From contig VWPU01002951.1 of the NCBI GenBank assembly GCA_013398955.1, forward strand, positions 31,595-95,594: a DNA stretch of 64,000 bases. The letters run 5' to 3'. Positions within the stretch are counted from its first letter, which is position 1. Each line of letters starts with the position of its first letter. Under the pieces are notes generated by a model. The model had not been told where the DNA came from. It was given only the letters and a program-made list of their open reading frames with translations, and made no database searches. The DNA comes from Callaeas wilsoni. Lineage: Eukaryota > Chordata > Aves > Passeriformes > Callaeidae. The position numbers and the translations under genes are program-made. Of this stretch, positions 37,251 through 51,852 are shown piece by piece.

Positions 37251-40200
37251 TGCAGAACTGGGAATTCTTGCACTCGCTATGTACTCAATCATGATGAAAG
37301 ATACTTTTGGCTTACAACTACAGAAGACCTGAAATAGGTGTCAGCTCCCAGCTCTGTAAATGAGATCAAAACTCCCCTTAATATCAGCAGAATTTCTCAT
37401 TGGGGATCAGATCAGAGGTAGGAAAAGGGCCCACTGTGCAGTTAAAAATTGGGCAACAGTAGATCATTTTCGTTCTGTAATTCTAGTTTTGCCTTGTAAA
37501 ACTTGAACAGACCTCATAGCTTTTAATTTCATGCCTACATCTTTTCTTTTTCCTTTGACATTTAGGACTAAAATGCACATACTGCTAATTCCATCATTTA
37601 AAAGGAGTTACCCCTGTTCCCCCATTCAAACACTCTTCCGAAATCAAATCTCCTATATACTTGAGGTTGCCTGGGATATTTTGGTACCATGTTCACGTCT
37701 GAATTTGTAGAACTGGACTGAAACTGTAGTGTAATGGAAAAGACTGCTGAAAACTTTGCTAAACAGATGATCACATTCCTGAGTTTGTTTTACTTAGTTA
37801 GCATTTTTGCCTGCTGTGAGGTGTTTTCCTTGGATGGTTACCTACAAATACAGCACTGACCTCAGTGTGTATGAAGCAGGCCAGCACAGGCAAACAGAGC
37901 CAATTGGACATGCTCTATAAATCATCACCCACATCCTTCCAGCAGCAAAAATAAAAAGGAAAGGAGGAGGGGGTAAAACAACTGGTGAGTGTTCCACATG
38001 AGGAAATGGAGGCTATTTGGTGTCACCAGCTGGAAATACTCAGAGTGCTAAAGAGAAAAGTACCAGCATGAGCTAGCTCTGTGCTGGATAAAGGACTAAC
38101 ATTATAAATAAATGCTATCATCTTACAGATGTCTTGTATGGGCAAAATAATAGGCCTAAAATGCCCTCTGCTATAAAAGGCACCTATCTCAAATGGCAAG
38201 TGCAGAAATGTAATACTATGACTTATGAAATCAGACTTAAATCCAACAAAAAAGGCTGTCTCTTAGCATAATTCACTCTAGTTCTTCAACTCTGAATGTG
38301 TCTGAAGTGATTCCTATTGCTCTGCTGGGCCAAATTCTAGACAAGCACCTAAGTTACTGCCTTCTTTCCCCAGTATCCAGAGGGGAAAACTCATCATGGG
38401 ATGAAGGAGGGGAAGGGGTCCTGCTGCCCTTCTACCATAACTTCAGTCTGGATGAGCCACAGAGCAAGATCTCAGAACATTCCACTGCACTGGTCAGCTT
38501 ACGTTTAGGCTAAGACACATTGCATTATCTGATTTAGGTAAGATAGATTGTTTTCTCAGAAAAAAAAGCATGAGGAAAACAAAGATTTTTTTTCAGGTGT
38601 GATGGTTCTCTTGACTTCTTGCAACAGTGCATTTGACAAGGGACTGAAATTTGACTTTACTGTGTACCTAGTGATTTTTCCTTTAGCCAAGTTACAGCAT
38701 CAAACTTGTTCTGAGTCTACTTCAGACAAAACTTCTGCATTCTGTATAAATGAGTATTAATTAAGGACTGAGATACTAATCTGAATTCTCAGTCTTCTTC
38801 CTGGCTCATCTGTTATTTTGAGTTCCTTGAAAGTATTCAGCATGACCCTTTGTAGGAAAAGCTCTATCCTAAGGGACCTAGCTCAACAAGAGGGATCACA
38901 GCTGAAAATCCCAAGTGAAAACACGCATCTAATTACTTTTAGAGATCTGGCCCAAGTCTTACTCTGCTCCTGAGCATGTCCTGCTGTATAGCTCTAGGAG
39001 TCCTTTGATCATTCTCTTTGCTAACACTCCTTTTGCTTTGAAGAGAGGGTCTTGCTGTTTTCCACTTGGTGATAGAGCACATACAATTAAGGGGTGAAAC
39101 AGTTAAGTCCTTTTGGCTGTATTTGCCTTAGCAAATACAATGCACCAGTAACTGTTTTGCAGCCCCAAGGCCAGCTGCCACGTCCACATCCATACAGTTG
39201 AATTGTCTTGTCTGTTCCCCACCACGCTCTTCATGCAAAACAGGGAGACTGCATCTAAATTGCCATTGAAAGCAGTCCCTGGCTTGTGCTAAGCCCTGAA
39301 CTGTGCCCAGGCACTGGCTGGGACTGCTAGCTGGCCATGGCCAAAACTATGTCAGGGATGATGCTGAAAGGTAAACTGTATGGATGACTGTGTGCCCGGG
39401 AAAGGACCCATCTCCTGGCTCATTTTAGTTCACTCATGTCAGCATGGTCCTTGTGGATTTAGCTTTCACAAAGAGCCTCAATATGTTAGATTCAGCTTCC
39501 CTGACTTTAGGCTCTCTTAAGTTAACAGTATAATTATGCTAGACTCTCCATGCAGTCAGTGGAAAGACACTTCCAAAGGAGAGTTCAGATCTCCTTATAT
39601 TACACAACATACCCACAAGAGAAGCCCAGCTAAACAAAAAAATGTTTGATGCATTGATGGGAAGGGGCAGTAAAAACATCAAAAGACAAAAAATCTACCA
39701 CATAAATACAGCATTTCTGCCTCAAAAAGATAATGGATACTAATGATCTGCTTGGGTTTTTTAGGGCTGAAATGCCTTCTGTGGGCAAATGTTTCTGACT
39801 CTGTCCTGGGCAGATCCCCACATCATAGCTGCCAGGTGGCTTTAACCTAGAGATTACAGACTCATTCTCTTCATAAATCACTAGGTATAGCATTCCAACA
39901 CGTTTACCTCATCAGCTGGTACAAGGTGAATATAAAACTATCCAAAGGATTTTGGTGCAGGTCATTTTCAAACTCCTCCTAGATACACATATGAGTTGAC
40001 TGAGGTGCACTTGTAAACACTGAAAATAATTCTTGTCCATCAGCAGAATGGCTAATGTCCAGAAAGTCTCTTTTAGAGCCATTTGTGCCTGTGTCTGGTT
40101 TACCGATAATCATCTTTGGTTTCACAAATCCATGATTATTGTCAAATTGGAGTGATTTACAGAGCGAGAACCCTACACTATGCCTGCAGGCAGAGTTGCA

Positions 40201-41204
40201 AGTGCTCTCACCAAAAGCCTCTAAATTGGTATTCTGCTAGGTTCAGCTCAACAAGAAATATGCTAGGAGGGAACCTCCCTTGGCTAACAGTAATATAGTA
40301 ACATATTTAATGATAGAAACTATGTCTTAAAACAAAATGTTTGAAAAATTTTGATTTCCATCTTCAAAAGAAATGAGATTGTTTTGCCTATTTAGTTTTT
40401 TCTTCCAAGAGAAGTAGTAACAAGCAGAGAATAAAACCTAAAAAAATTGTGTGAGCAAAATACATATTTGCTGCTTTATTTTTTTCCCTTACACCAATTA
40501 TAAGTATAATTTTCTGCATAGTACTAGTTTAGGCATTTTCTCAGTAACATACTAAAAGCAGTTCCATTTATTATTTTGCTCTTGAAATTTCAAAACCAAA
40601 ACCTTGCCTTGAAACCTGGCATTTGCTATTTCAAAATCTATCTTTTCTGCATGAATCTTTCAGATTCACTTTTGATTTTCTTTTTCTTGAATTGTCATCT
40701 GTATATTCTTTGCACACCATGCTTGCATCATATATTTTTACTGTGTATTCTGTTAATAAGGGTAATGACTTTCAAACATAATTCACAAAATGGAGAAAGC
40801 AGTAGTTGATTTCACTAACTTAGCTGATAACAAAAAGTTAAAACTTTAAATTTATTGCCACTTTTACAACAAAAACCTGGTCGCCTGGAAATATAATTAT
40901 ATTTATGTTTGTGTATATATATGTTTGTATGCATATTTTATCCATATAGCTCATATATAAGTATGGGTAGAATTGATGTATGGTTTCAAAACTGATTAGG
41001 CACTAAGTAAAAATGACAAATTACCTCAAATAAAGAGGAAACTAAGAAGTCAGGCATAACTATTTTATGTAAAGCTTAATAAACATGTGGAATAAGTTAG
41101 GAGGAAAAGCAACTGAAGCAAAGCACAGAAATGAGTTGAAAGACAGTTCTATGGATCTTTTTTCTCTCTTTTCTCCTTTCTCTCTTCACTATAAGTGAGC
41201 AGCA
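37251..41204. other. AT-rich non-coding stretch, no gene seen
   Basis: There are no recognisable exons or repeats. A run of TA-rich alternating sequence at about 40885-40970 is microsatellite-like. The short frames (up to about 87 codons) match nothing known. Confidence 0.5.
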
Positions 41205-41882
41205 GCCTGGCAGCCAGGAGGGCCAGCCCTGTCCTGGGGGGGCATCAGGCACAGCATCTCCAGCCGGGCAACGGAGGGGATTGTCCCGCTCTGCTCTGCA
41301 CTAGGGCGGCCTCACCTCGAGTGCTCGGGGCAGTTTTGGGTGCCACAATATAAGAAGGATGTAAATCTCTTAAAGACAGCATCTTAAAGAGAGCAATGGA
41401 GATGGTGAAGTTCTATAGGGAAAGCCGTGTGAGGAGCAGCAGAGCTCACTTTGTCTCTTCAGCCTGGAGGAGGCTGAGGGAAGACCTCATCACAGTTACA
41501 ACTTCCCTGTGAGGGGAAGAGAAGGGGCAGACACTGATCTCTTCTCTGTGGTGACAGTGAAAGGACCTGAGGGAATGGCCTGAAGCTGTGTCAGGGGAGG
41601 TTTAGGTTGGATATTAGAAAAATGTTTTTCACCCAGAGAGTGGCTGGGCACTGAACAGGCTCCCCAGGGCAGTGGTCACAGCATCAGCCTGACAGAGCTC
41701 AAGAAGCATTTGGACAATGCTGTCAGGCACATGGTGTGAATCTTGGGGGTGGTGCTGTGCAGGGACTGGAGTTGGACTTGATGATCCTTGTGGGTCCTTT
41801 CCAACTCAGCTTATTCTCTGATTCTGTGATCCTGGATCCTGTGGTCCTATGATTCTGTGATTTTATAATTCTGTGATTTTCA
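41205..41882 (+). mobile_element. CR1 LINE 3' portion with octamer tail, plus strand
   Basis: About 680 bp of a 5'-truncated CR1. It starts in the last part of ORF2 with CCAGGAGGGCCAGCCCTGTC, GGCATCAGGCACAGCATCTC and CACCTCGAGTGCTCGG. It passes through GCCTGGAGGAGGCTGAGGG and GGAGGTTTAGGTTGGATATT, and finishes with CAAGAAGCATTTGGACAATG and CCTTTCCAACTCAGC. The terminal repeat is the best preserved in the window: several ATTCTGTGAT-type octamers at about 41810-41880. These are the sequence by which CR1 recognises its own RNA 3' end. The order is the reverse of the minus-strand copies, as expected for a plus-strand insertion. No long reading frame survives. Confidence 0.95.
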
Positions 41883-44800
41883 TAGAGGAGCAAAGGATTA
41901 CAAAGCATAGTGAAAAAGCAGAGAAGTAGGCTTAAGATAGACTAAAAAAAAATGCATGCCTTAGAGACTAGATGGCCTTTTCCTGTTCCTTAAAACATCT
42001 TATGTTCTTGATGTGGGCCTCATTTTCAAACTGAACTACAGGCCAGCAAAACCAACTTTTACTAGGGAGGTCATCCATGTCCTACTGGCAGACACAATGA
42101 CTTGTTCAGCTGAATCCCAGTCTTCAGTAAGGCAGCCCAGTCAGCAGCCTGACGCACACTCATCCTTTCTATCCCCACAGTGGGCTCCTTGCACAGATCA
42201 TAACCTGCATCCAAAACACTGAGCTGTGTCGGATGGCAAAGTGCCTTGAAATGCTCATGGTGTGGGTGCTGTGCTGATTCCCTGAACTCCCACATTCCGC
42301 TGCTCATTTATATCTCTTTTCTCAGTTGGGATTTATCACCTTGTTCACAGATCCTCCCTGAGTTCTCCCTGCTTGTAGCACCTCCCTCCCCAACATAGTT
42401 GATGTGGGGGACTTTGCCATTTTGGTGCATCATTCTATAAACTTATTTTTCGGATTCAGCACCGTGTTGAGCTGAAGGTTTCTGGAATGCATGCATAGAG
42501 CATCTTCTTGCTCACAGGACTCTTCATACCTCTTATACTGCTTAATAATCCTGTGGCAAATCTCCAAACCATGTAGCCAGGGCAGGTTTGCATTGCACAG
42601 AGGCACAGGTTCTCTTGGTTAGGCTGCTTTGTCAGCTATTGTTTAATACAATGTTTTATGTTTACTTGTTTGGGCATTCATTTAGGGGTATTTAAATGAA
42701 ACTCTATCACTAACTTCTGCTGCTATTTTGCTAGCTAATGTGCTCTGCACATTACAGCTGTCGACCATGGGATCAGCAATTTCCATGGCAAGGGATGTGT
42801 CCCATACACATTGGATTCCCAGCTATGAGCAATGTAGCTATGTTTGGCTAAATCACATAAAAGACTTGCAGTCTGCGTCACATTTTTAAAATAGCTGAAA
42901 GATTTTATCCTTACCACAGGAGAATTTTCAGTTCTGGCCAGTTATGAATAATGATATTAAAATACACATTGGTGTAATCCTCATCACAGATAAGAAGAGC
43001 TTGTCCATCACATGGCTGTCTCATTGTAGTCAATCTTCATTCCTCAGGAAATCTTAATATAGACAACACTAAAAATTTTTTAAAAATATCAAACTGATTA
43101 CTGACATCTCCCAAGAGACTGGAACAGTAGCACAATAAAACAAAAATTGAAGGGGCCAGATTTTCAGCTGTGGTAAGCTAAAGTATCTAATACGTACAGC
43201 AATTGTAAAGTATATTTTAGGGACACACTGAACAAACCTTTTGTGTAAAGTAGTTTTCATCCCAAATAGTCTTTGAAATTCTCATTTAGAGAGCCCTATT
43301 CAGAGTCACAAAGTAACAGATGAAGTGTCCTATTAGTCTGTGCTATGAGACCAAAGATTCACCGCTATAGAATTTATAACCATCAAAAACAATGATAGCA
43401 AAAATTATTTTCTTTCATTGCAAAACTTTGACTAATTTTACATGGAAGGATATTCTGAATGAAGTGTCTCTTTATTTCACAAAGGGAGTGGTGGTACCTC
43501 AGCCTTTGCAACAGCAAATAAAATAATGTTAACCTCACAGCCAAACATTTATGTCCTAGTGTCACTTAACCAGTGGTCCTGAGGAAAGTAAAAATGAAAA
43601 CTGCTATAGTAATATCAAGCAACTGTAAACACAATCTGAAGAATTAAATTAGCTGAATATGAAGCAAAGAAAAATAAAATCCTGAACTCCAATTCTTTAT
43701 AACATTTACTAATCTGTCCTTCCTTTTCCTGATGCCTGTCACTCTTTTTGTCTTAAAACCTTTAACAGAAAAGAAAACAAACATAAGCAGATTAACATGA
43801 ACAACAGTTCTTAAAATGAACTTGAAGTTTGGCATATCTTTTCCAGATCTAGAGTCTCTGTGTCCCAAAGTTTCTCTGGTTTTCCAACTGGTCTGAAAAT
43901 GATAAATACTTCTCCCTACAAACCCTGCTTCAGGTGGGCTTCTTTAATCCAGGATCCTGTATTATTCCTATTGAAGTAAATAGAAACTTGCCATTGCCTT
44001 CATTATAGCAGGACCTTGCCATTACCTTGCAAAGGCAGCTGTTCCTACTCAATAAGATTCTTGATTACTCAGCAGCTTCATTTCTGACTTGGGAATTAGA
44101 AAGCTGATTAAAAAAATTAAGCATTCAAAAGAGATTATCCTAATTTTAAGACTAATGGTGACTCTAAGATCCAATGTTCAGCCCTAGAAAATAAAGAGAT
44201 GACCACAGAGAAGTAAAATGAACTAGAGTATTATTTAAATTTTAATGCAATTGCTCAGTGGAATTTTGGTGGATGAAATCATCCCATAAAAGGGGAAAGG
44301 GGAAGGTTTCCCTCCCTTCCTCCAGAACAGAAGACAGGAACCAGGCCCTGCATTTTTACGTGACATCAGTGTGTTCTTATACAGGGTCTAAAGACAAAGA
44401 AACAGTAAGAACCATCCCAACCCAAATAAACCCCTAAAATCAAGGCAAAGCTACCTGTAGTCCTCCAGAGAATGCAACAGGTCAGCAAAGTGCTTCTTGA
44501 AGCTTTATTTGTCTTCTGGGCCATGTAACTCTGAGCTGTGGGATGGGATGAGTAGGAGTTACATATACACTAGCAGCCATATTTCCAAAGGACTTATGAT
44601 GTTTTTTCCATCCCATGTGGTGAATGCTGCAGGATGGAGGTGCCCAAATTGCTCTGCCAAACCTGTCTCATACCGATTGCTCCTCACACCCACACAGGGA
44701 AACATTTTCTGCTTGCTATCTCAGCCTGGGAAACTGTGAAGTTACATCAGTGCTAAATCTATCAGAAGCATCATTTTCCGTGTTTTAGATGATGTGTTCC

Positions 44801-47800
44801 TGTTTGTTCATTAAGTGATATCTGTTGGGATTTTGGTCTGCTTTGCTATGTTATTTCCAAGCTGCAGGTTGTTGGTGGTCCCTATGTCATATTTGTGCAG
44901 TTGACTACTTGACCTTGGTAAAGTATTTTGCACTGGTCTTCAATGACTTTTGTCCATGTTTTCCCAGGCTTGCTCTCTAGTTTGTAGGGATCAGTTTGAT
45001 ACGCCCAGTTTGATATGTATGGAGCTATCTCTGTTACAGTCACCTTGACAAAGTGGTAACCAGCTCCCTAGTCTACATCATCCCCATTACTAATGCAGGC
45101 ACAAAACAATCTACCAGACATGGGACAGATCTTTAGTGACATCCTTCTCATACATCCTTTCAGTGTAATAGCAAGCAATTGATAACTGCAGTTAAAGGAC
45201 AGTTTTTAAAGAAATCATGCACCTAAATCAGAGTAGTTTTAGTCAAAAGCCAGTGGGATCTAGGGCAGTATTCATAAAATCCTTAAACCAGTGTCTATAT
45301 CAGGCCAAAAGAATCTCATCATTAAGATGCCAATTTATTTCCATTAACTATTCAGACATAGATATCCACTCTGTACATGTCTAAAACTGGATAAGTCAAA
45401 TTTCAGCTGTTTGCTCCTTTTCAGTTTTCTGTAACTTCATCTGTGTTGTATAAAATGGTCTCAAGCAGCCCCCCGTGATTTCATCAGGCCCAAAGTAACC
45501 AGCTTATCTAGGTAGTCTCTTACTTGTTTTTCTTTGTTCTGGCTTGAATTCTTACCCTTTGAGTGCAAATGAGGATCATGTTATCCAACTGAAGCAAAAC
45601 AGCATTAAATATTTTTGCCTCTTTGCAACTGTCATTCTTGTCCCCTTGAATAGTGAGCCCATTGTTTCCTTCCCACTTTCCACTTGCCGCTAATGTGCTT
45701 ATGAAATGTTTTACTGTTACACATTTTATTGCTTGTTAGTTTAGCTCTATTCTATGTCTGGATTTTTTGATTTTCTGCTCTTTTCTAAAATTTCAAGGGC
45801 TAACAATTGCTACAGTAGTTGGTTGTTGCAAAAAGGCTCTAGAGGCTGACCCAGTACACATCAGAAGCTAGACTTGAAAAGCTCTGTAGGATATAAAGGT
45901 GACAGTTAGCTGCTACATGTTGGCTGGAAAAATAATTTTTTAGATAAAAGAACATAATTTACTGTATTTGCAAACTGATGACATGTCACAGTCCCAAGTG
46001 CCGAGAACCTCGGCTCCCGTGGAGCACTGTGGAGAACACACAAAGACTGCTTCCACTACTTGCAGTGAGATCGCCATTTGGCAATAAACACTTCCTTGCA
46101 AGAAATCAAGGGCAAAAAAAATTATTTCATCTGCTGATATAAGCATTTTCTTGAAATCTGGAACAAGATGAAGTTTAAGCCACAGTACAGCATAAGTAGC
46201 TGACAGCACTGGTACCTGCCTCTGAGGGTTGCAAAATCTTCGGGAAAGACTGTTGCCTTGGCAGGTAGAGACAAAAACCCACCTGCAATGGATTGCTGAG
46301 AATTAGAAAGACAGCTATCTAGATAATGATTCTCAAACTAGTAATGGACAAATAATAATGACCTGACATTTTTTCTGCTTATAAGAAGACCTATAAAAGC
46401 TTTTGTATTTGTAAAAATCTTAATTATAATCCACAAAGAGCAAAACATCTGTTGCTTCATTTTGACATTTATCTACAACAACTGTCAAGGTTCTCTCCTG
46501 GATAATGTAACAGTGCTTCTACTTAATAACTGCAATTACTTTAAATCTGTCATAAAACTGTAGAGTTTAACTAGACTATGAGGGAACATGTTATAACATT
46601 TAAAATATATTTTATAAGCTATTTCATTATAAATTTTAATGGTGGGATTCTCATAATGTGTTTGTGCTGTGTTTGCAATCACACTAAGGACAATATGTAC
46701 AATATTTAATTGTACACCTGAAAATGCAAATATACTGGGAGCAGCTAAAGGGACTTTGATTCAGACCAAATCATAAGGACACCAAGGTCTAGAAGTCAAA
46801 ACAATAAAGAGAAAGCAATAGACAAGCAAAGGGAACAATGAACAGCACTCACCATCATCTTTTTAATGGTAGGTTACAAGTGCACTTCTTTTGGACAGTA
46901 TTCAATGACCTTTTCAAGTAACAGATTCCATCTTCCTCCAGACAGATTCCCCTAAATATAAAATTCAGTCACTTCTCTTTCTACAAATGTAGATAGGGAA
47001 ACATGCATTTGTTTCTAGTCACATATTTCCATTAAGCGAAGAAGTTTTCTAAAATAAGAAATTCTCTTCATTTGAGAACTCTCTGAATGAATCATTAGAT
47101 ATCAGAAAATAATGCTCCAGCTCTGGGACTATTTGTCAATGCAGACCAGTTACAATGACAATAATGGTTGTTTTTCTTTATACAGGAAACTAGCCAAAAC
47201 CAAATGATATGATACATTGATTTCAAACTGGATACATGTCAGAAAAGCACCGCAAAAAAATCTTTCCATCACAAAATATAATGCTAGACTTGAACTGGCA
47301 TGGCTATAGAAGACATCTTGTCTTTTTCAGAAGAAATCCATGTTGTTCAAGGTTCAGGGGGCAGAATCATATAAAAAGATCTTGAACTTCTCAAACTATC
47401 TAGTCCATTCTCTGTTAAATAAATGGTTCAGTCTGTGCGACAAATAAGCAGTTTCATTAATGTTTACCTCTCTTGAATGCAAATAAAGTAAAAATGAATC
47501 AAGCACAAATTCAATGTTTAAATCACTTTTCCTGCTTTTTTTGGTAGCTTTCCTTTTGCTCAGCCTGTGCTTACCATTCTCCTGAGCAGTGCCTTTAGTG
47601 GGAGCAGTTACCTTTTACTGGTATTTGTGACATAACTTGGCTTTCTAACTGAAGAATAGCCCACTAACGAAGCTACTGCATCTGATCATCTGCTCCTTGG
47701 TGCCTACCACCTGTATCCCTGGGTGCACAACGATTCACAGAGGCCTGACAAGGCATGAGAACAAATCCCAGCCCTGAAGTGTTTCAAGGAAATGCTTCAA

Positions 47801-50800
47801 GAGTTGTGGCTGAAGGAATTCAGTGATTGCTGGCAAGGTGAGTGCTGGAGAGAGCACTCGTAGTATTCTAGGTGTTGTATTTTTGCATTGAAAATACACA
47901 GGGAAGAGCTGCACAGGTGGGGACTGTAGCTGTAGTCCTGGCAATGGGGTGACTTCAGAAATGCTCTTCCTGGGAACCAGCCTGGCTGTAAAAAGGTCAC
48001 ATGTGTGAATGCCACCTGTTGCAGGAAAAGCCCAGGGTACTGTTCCTCATGCATATCCCTGGGAGACACTCGGGGCGTGCAGGGCTCGTACCGTGTGCTC
48101 TGACCCTGCAGGCTCTCACTCACACTCTCCACCTCTTGGAGCACAAAGGCACGCAAAGCCTTTCCCCAGCTGGCCAGCACAGCCTGGCCACATCCCCCCC
48201 CCCGCAGCCCTCCAAATCAGGCTGCCCATACACAAACCTTCCTACACGTACAGGCTCTGCTGCCGCAGGCAGAAGGTCTGCCAGCGACCCTTCTATCAAT
48301 CCAGCAGTACAGCCAGCTGCTTCCCAGGGCCAGCACCGGAGCACCGGTGCCAGTACAGACACTGCTACGCCATCCAACACCAAGTTCACAAGGAAGCCAG
48401 CTGGGAAGGGTGATTAACATCTTTTAATATAAGAGCATCCCTCTCATCTACTATTTAAATGATGTCAAAAGTGAATGAGTAAGATTTGAAACCTTCTTTT
48501 TACCGTTTCCTATGAATAATCATACATGATAGAGCCAAATTCTCATTAAATACTAAAAATTACTTTTGGTTACCATAGAATATAGAAATCATATCATGGT
48601 GAATTATGATGAAATGGCATCAGAGCTCATGCACCTGACAAGGTGATTCCTAACAGAGACATGCTGTCTCCAGTTTATAGAGAAATGGCCAAGGTTATAT
48701 CACTAAAAGCAACATAAAGGGATGTGATCACAGGGCAAGAAAATGGGAGGCGGGGAACCAACTGAAAAAAGGAAATGTAATACTCAGTAAAAATCAAACC
48801 AAAGCAAAAAATCTTTCCAAGGAAAAGAAAGCACAAAGGGAAAGAGACTAAACAAAAAGAAAAGAAGATACTATGGATTAAAATAAAATTATCAGGAAGG
48901 AGAAAACAAATGAGACTACAGCTTGAGCAAAGGAAAAATATCATAAGAGAGTCTGCATTTAGACTCATGGAATTGATTTTACTTGCATACCTAATAGCTA
49001 AATATACAGCATTTCTCTGAAAATCTTTCATGAGTCAGTGTAGAATGAGAACAGAGTGGAAGACGAGAATTTCAAATAATGGTTGCTGATGTCATTTGAG
49101 AAAAGTCTTATTCCTCTGCAGAAAATTCAGCCACTGGGCTTTTGTAGTTAAAATAAAAATACTTTCCACTAGACTTTTTTATAGTGAATTATAAAATCTA
49201 CAAGAAGAACAAAAGCCAATGCAAGACTTATGGAAGACTGGGTGATGTGTGTTGCTCTAAAGCTGCTATTGTGTTTTTAATTTTCTTCAATTGATTTGCT
49301 TTTACTTGTTCATTTCCTCGTGTATATGATCTTTCAAAAATTTACTGATATCATCCATGGGCTAACCAAGAACAGAGCCACTGTTATCAGTAGGGAAAAT
49401 AGATTGTATGAAAACAAGCCTTTTACAAACAGAGAAAATATCATTGCAAAATATATGACCCAAAAGGGCTTACAGCTGTCTTACAAAGGAGTAGTTTGGT
49501 GGCCTAAATCAACCATAGCTGAATCCATTTTGTGACAGAATTGAGAGATGATCTTTATGAAGTGAGGACTGACAGGGGACTATGGGTTTTAGCAAATAAT
49601 CCAACTTCTGGACCATGGGAGATACACATTTGAAAAATTTATAGAGGAAAAACCTCAAGAAGGGTGATAGAAGGTTTCAGCTCCTGCTGCTGTTTTTGTG
49701 AACACTTGAACAGTGTCAAGGGCACGGTTCCCAACACACTGGCACCTGCCATATGTTGGCGCCCACTATATGTGTAAAGATATTCACCTCTGGCATGAAA
49801 CATCTTGGGACAATGTGAAGTGTTATAATATCAGCTCTTGAGTAGAGGATTTTCACATTACCATCTGCATTCAATTTGCAGAAGTGCTTCAGATTTACAA
49901 AGAAAATGAAACAGTAATGGCATGTATGGACCAGAAACAACACAGGGCTCCACAGTGACAGGTGTGCCAGTACACCATCACAGTGCAGCACAACCAGCAC
50001 AAATGGCCCAAACCCTGGCAAAGCGAGCAAAGCTCTCCCAGCCCACCTGAGCCCACCTCAGTACCTCCCCACGGAGCTCAGCAGTTTGACCCAGCACACC
50101 CTCGGTCCAAAAACTTTCTGTATAACTCACCCTTCCTTTTCCTGCTTCCCTGTGGTGACGTTCTTGCAACATCTGCATCTGTTCTTAGTTAAGGACAGGA
50201 AAAGAATGGAGTGAAGCTGCTGTTATTAGCCTTACATATCAGTACCACGGAAGAGCACAAAGAGTTTGCCTGCATTTTTACATACTCAGTCTGCATTTTC
50301 ACTGTTTTCTGTCTCTTCCAGTTCCTGCAGAACTCCCAGCTGCAAATAAGCCCACAATAAATGGAACTTTTGCATCAGCCACAGCACTTTGAAACTTGTA
50401 AAACTTCTCAGACTTTCCATTTCCATATAAGCTACAATAATTCTTGCTAAACTTTGTAGTTAAAATAACTGTACTCTGTATGTATATTTCCCTGCATTAC
50501 GTAATAGGAAGGAGATCTGGTATCTAACACAGGGCTGAGTGGTTGGGTTTTTTTTCAGTGAGCTACAATAACTCCATATGCCAAAACATTAAAATAGCTC
50601 CAGTTTTTTTTTGTAAGTGGGAATAAGGCATATGCAACTTTCTCCATGTGAATTTTTAACCTGCTATCTCCCAAGTTTCTTATAAGCAATGTGAGTATGT
50701 AAAGTTACTCTTGTTCAAACAAAAATTAACCTTGAGATGAATATTTACCAAAACCGGATCTTCCACTGGTAACATAACACGACAACTTACTATCATGATT

Positions 50801-51674
50801 TTAATAACAAGATACCTGGAGAAATCTTTATACTAGCAAATATTAGAAATGGACGTGTTGATGTAGGTAACTGACAATACGATGAAGCTGATTGAAGTTT
50901 TATTTCCCTAAGCCCATAATGCCAACAAAGTAAAGGCTTGCAACACTATTTTTCATAATGGAAGCAAATTAGCATAGTCCTAGCTGGTATCCTTAGTTAT
51001 TAACTTTAACCTTATGCGAAAACAAAACACATGGAAAAATGCTGCAACTCTTTAGCCAACAGTTCTTAGTTTACTTGATGATGGGTTCCTGTTTACACTT
51101 ACAATTACCACAGTTGTTTTGGCAATCAAACATGATGGAAACACTGCTGCTAATTTACCAAGCATCATACTCACCTACACCACACCAGACTTCAAATCTC
51201 TTGTCTGACTGCCTATGGTCCTGCTTACTGACTTTATAATTCTTTGTTTTCCATTAGAATTTTGTCCTGTTCCTTCCCCAGCCAAATTTTGCTTCTAACC
51301 TCACCCACACATACTCACTAAGCCAGCTGGGAAGCATAAGGGTGACCAAACAGGTTATTAAGAAGAAGCTTATGGGGCTGAGACATGGAAGAAGAGCCAA
51401 AATAGAGATTTATGGCCCCTAAGCCCTAAGAGTGGGAGGTGATGGAGGAAAAAGGAGCAGCAACCTGCTGAGAAAAGTGCAGACAAACATTCCCAGAGGA
51501 GAGGAAGTCTAATTTTTGAAAGGCTTTTAGCAGTGGGCTTTTCTGCCCTAGATGAACCTCCGTATTAGTGTCTGCACAGTTTCCTCCTTCTGCATACATG
51601 CCTTCTCCAAGCTGCCCTCCCACACCCCATCCCCTAAGTGGCCACTTTCACCTCATTTTCAACAAAATGTCAGA
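41883..51674. other. AT-rich non-coding stretch, no gene seen
   Basis: Nearly 10 kb without a recognisable repeat family or exon. A GC-richer patch at about 47940-48415 has open frames on both strands (up to 138 codons). They are Pro/Ser/Thr-rich with no known domain. A C-run of nine lies near 48195-48203. A second GC-richer patch is at about 49960-50150. The long frames at 48675-49031 are hydrophobic AT-driven translations. Confidence 0.5.
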
Positions 51675-51852
51675 AAGGGTAAGGTTGGAAGGGATCACAG
51701 TGGGTATTTGAGATCTCTGGTCAAGCAGGATTATCCTTGCACAGGATTAGGTGCAGACAGTCCTTGAATGTGTCACTGAGGGAGAGAGACTCCACAACTT
51801 CTCTGGGCAATCTGTTCCAGTGCACAGTCACCTGCACAGTAAAGTGTCAGTC
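51675..51852 (-). mobile_element. CR1 LINE 3' end fragment, minus strand
   Basis: A short CR1 3' fragment in reverse orientation. It contains AAGGTTGGAAGGGATCAC, GCACAGGATTAGGTGCAGAC, GTCCTTGAATGTGTCACTGA, GAGACTCCACAACTTCTCTG and GGGCAATCTGTTCCAGTGCA. It ends at CACCTGCACAGTAAAGTGTCAG, where CR1 would normally continue into ORF2. Only about 180 bp survive, and no octamer tail is clear at the 3' edge. Confidence 0.88.

Noticed and set aside
36885..37337. 150-codon plus-strand frame over the CpG-rich block as a gene
   Set aside because: No recognisable domain; opposite-strand frames overlap it; the CpG block explains the lack of stops.
48001..48417. 138-codon Pro/Ser/Thr-rich frame
   Set aside because: Composition-driven, with open frames on both strands and no family resemblance.
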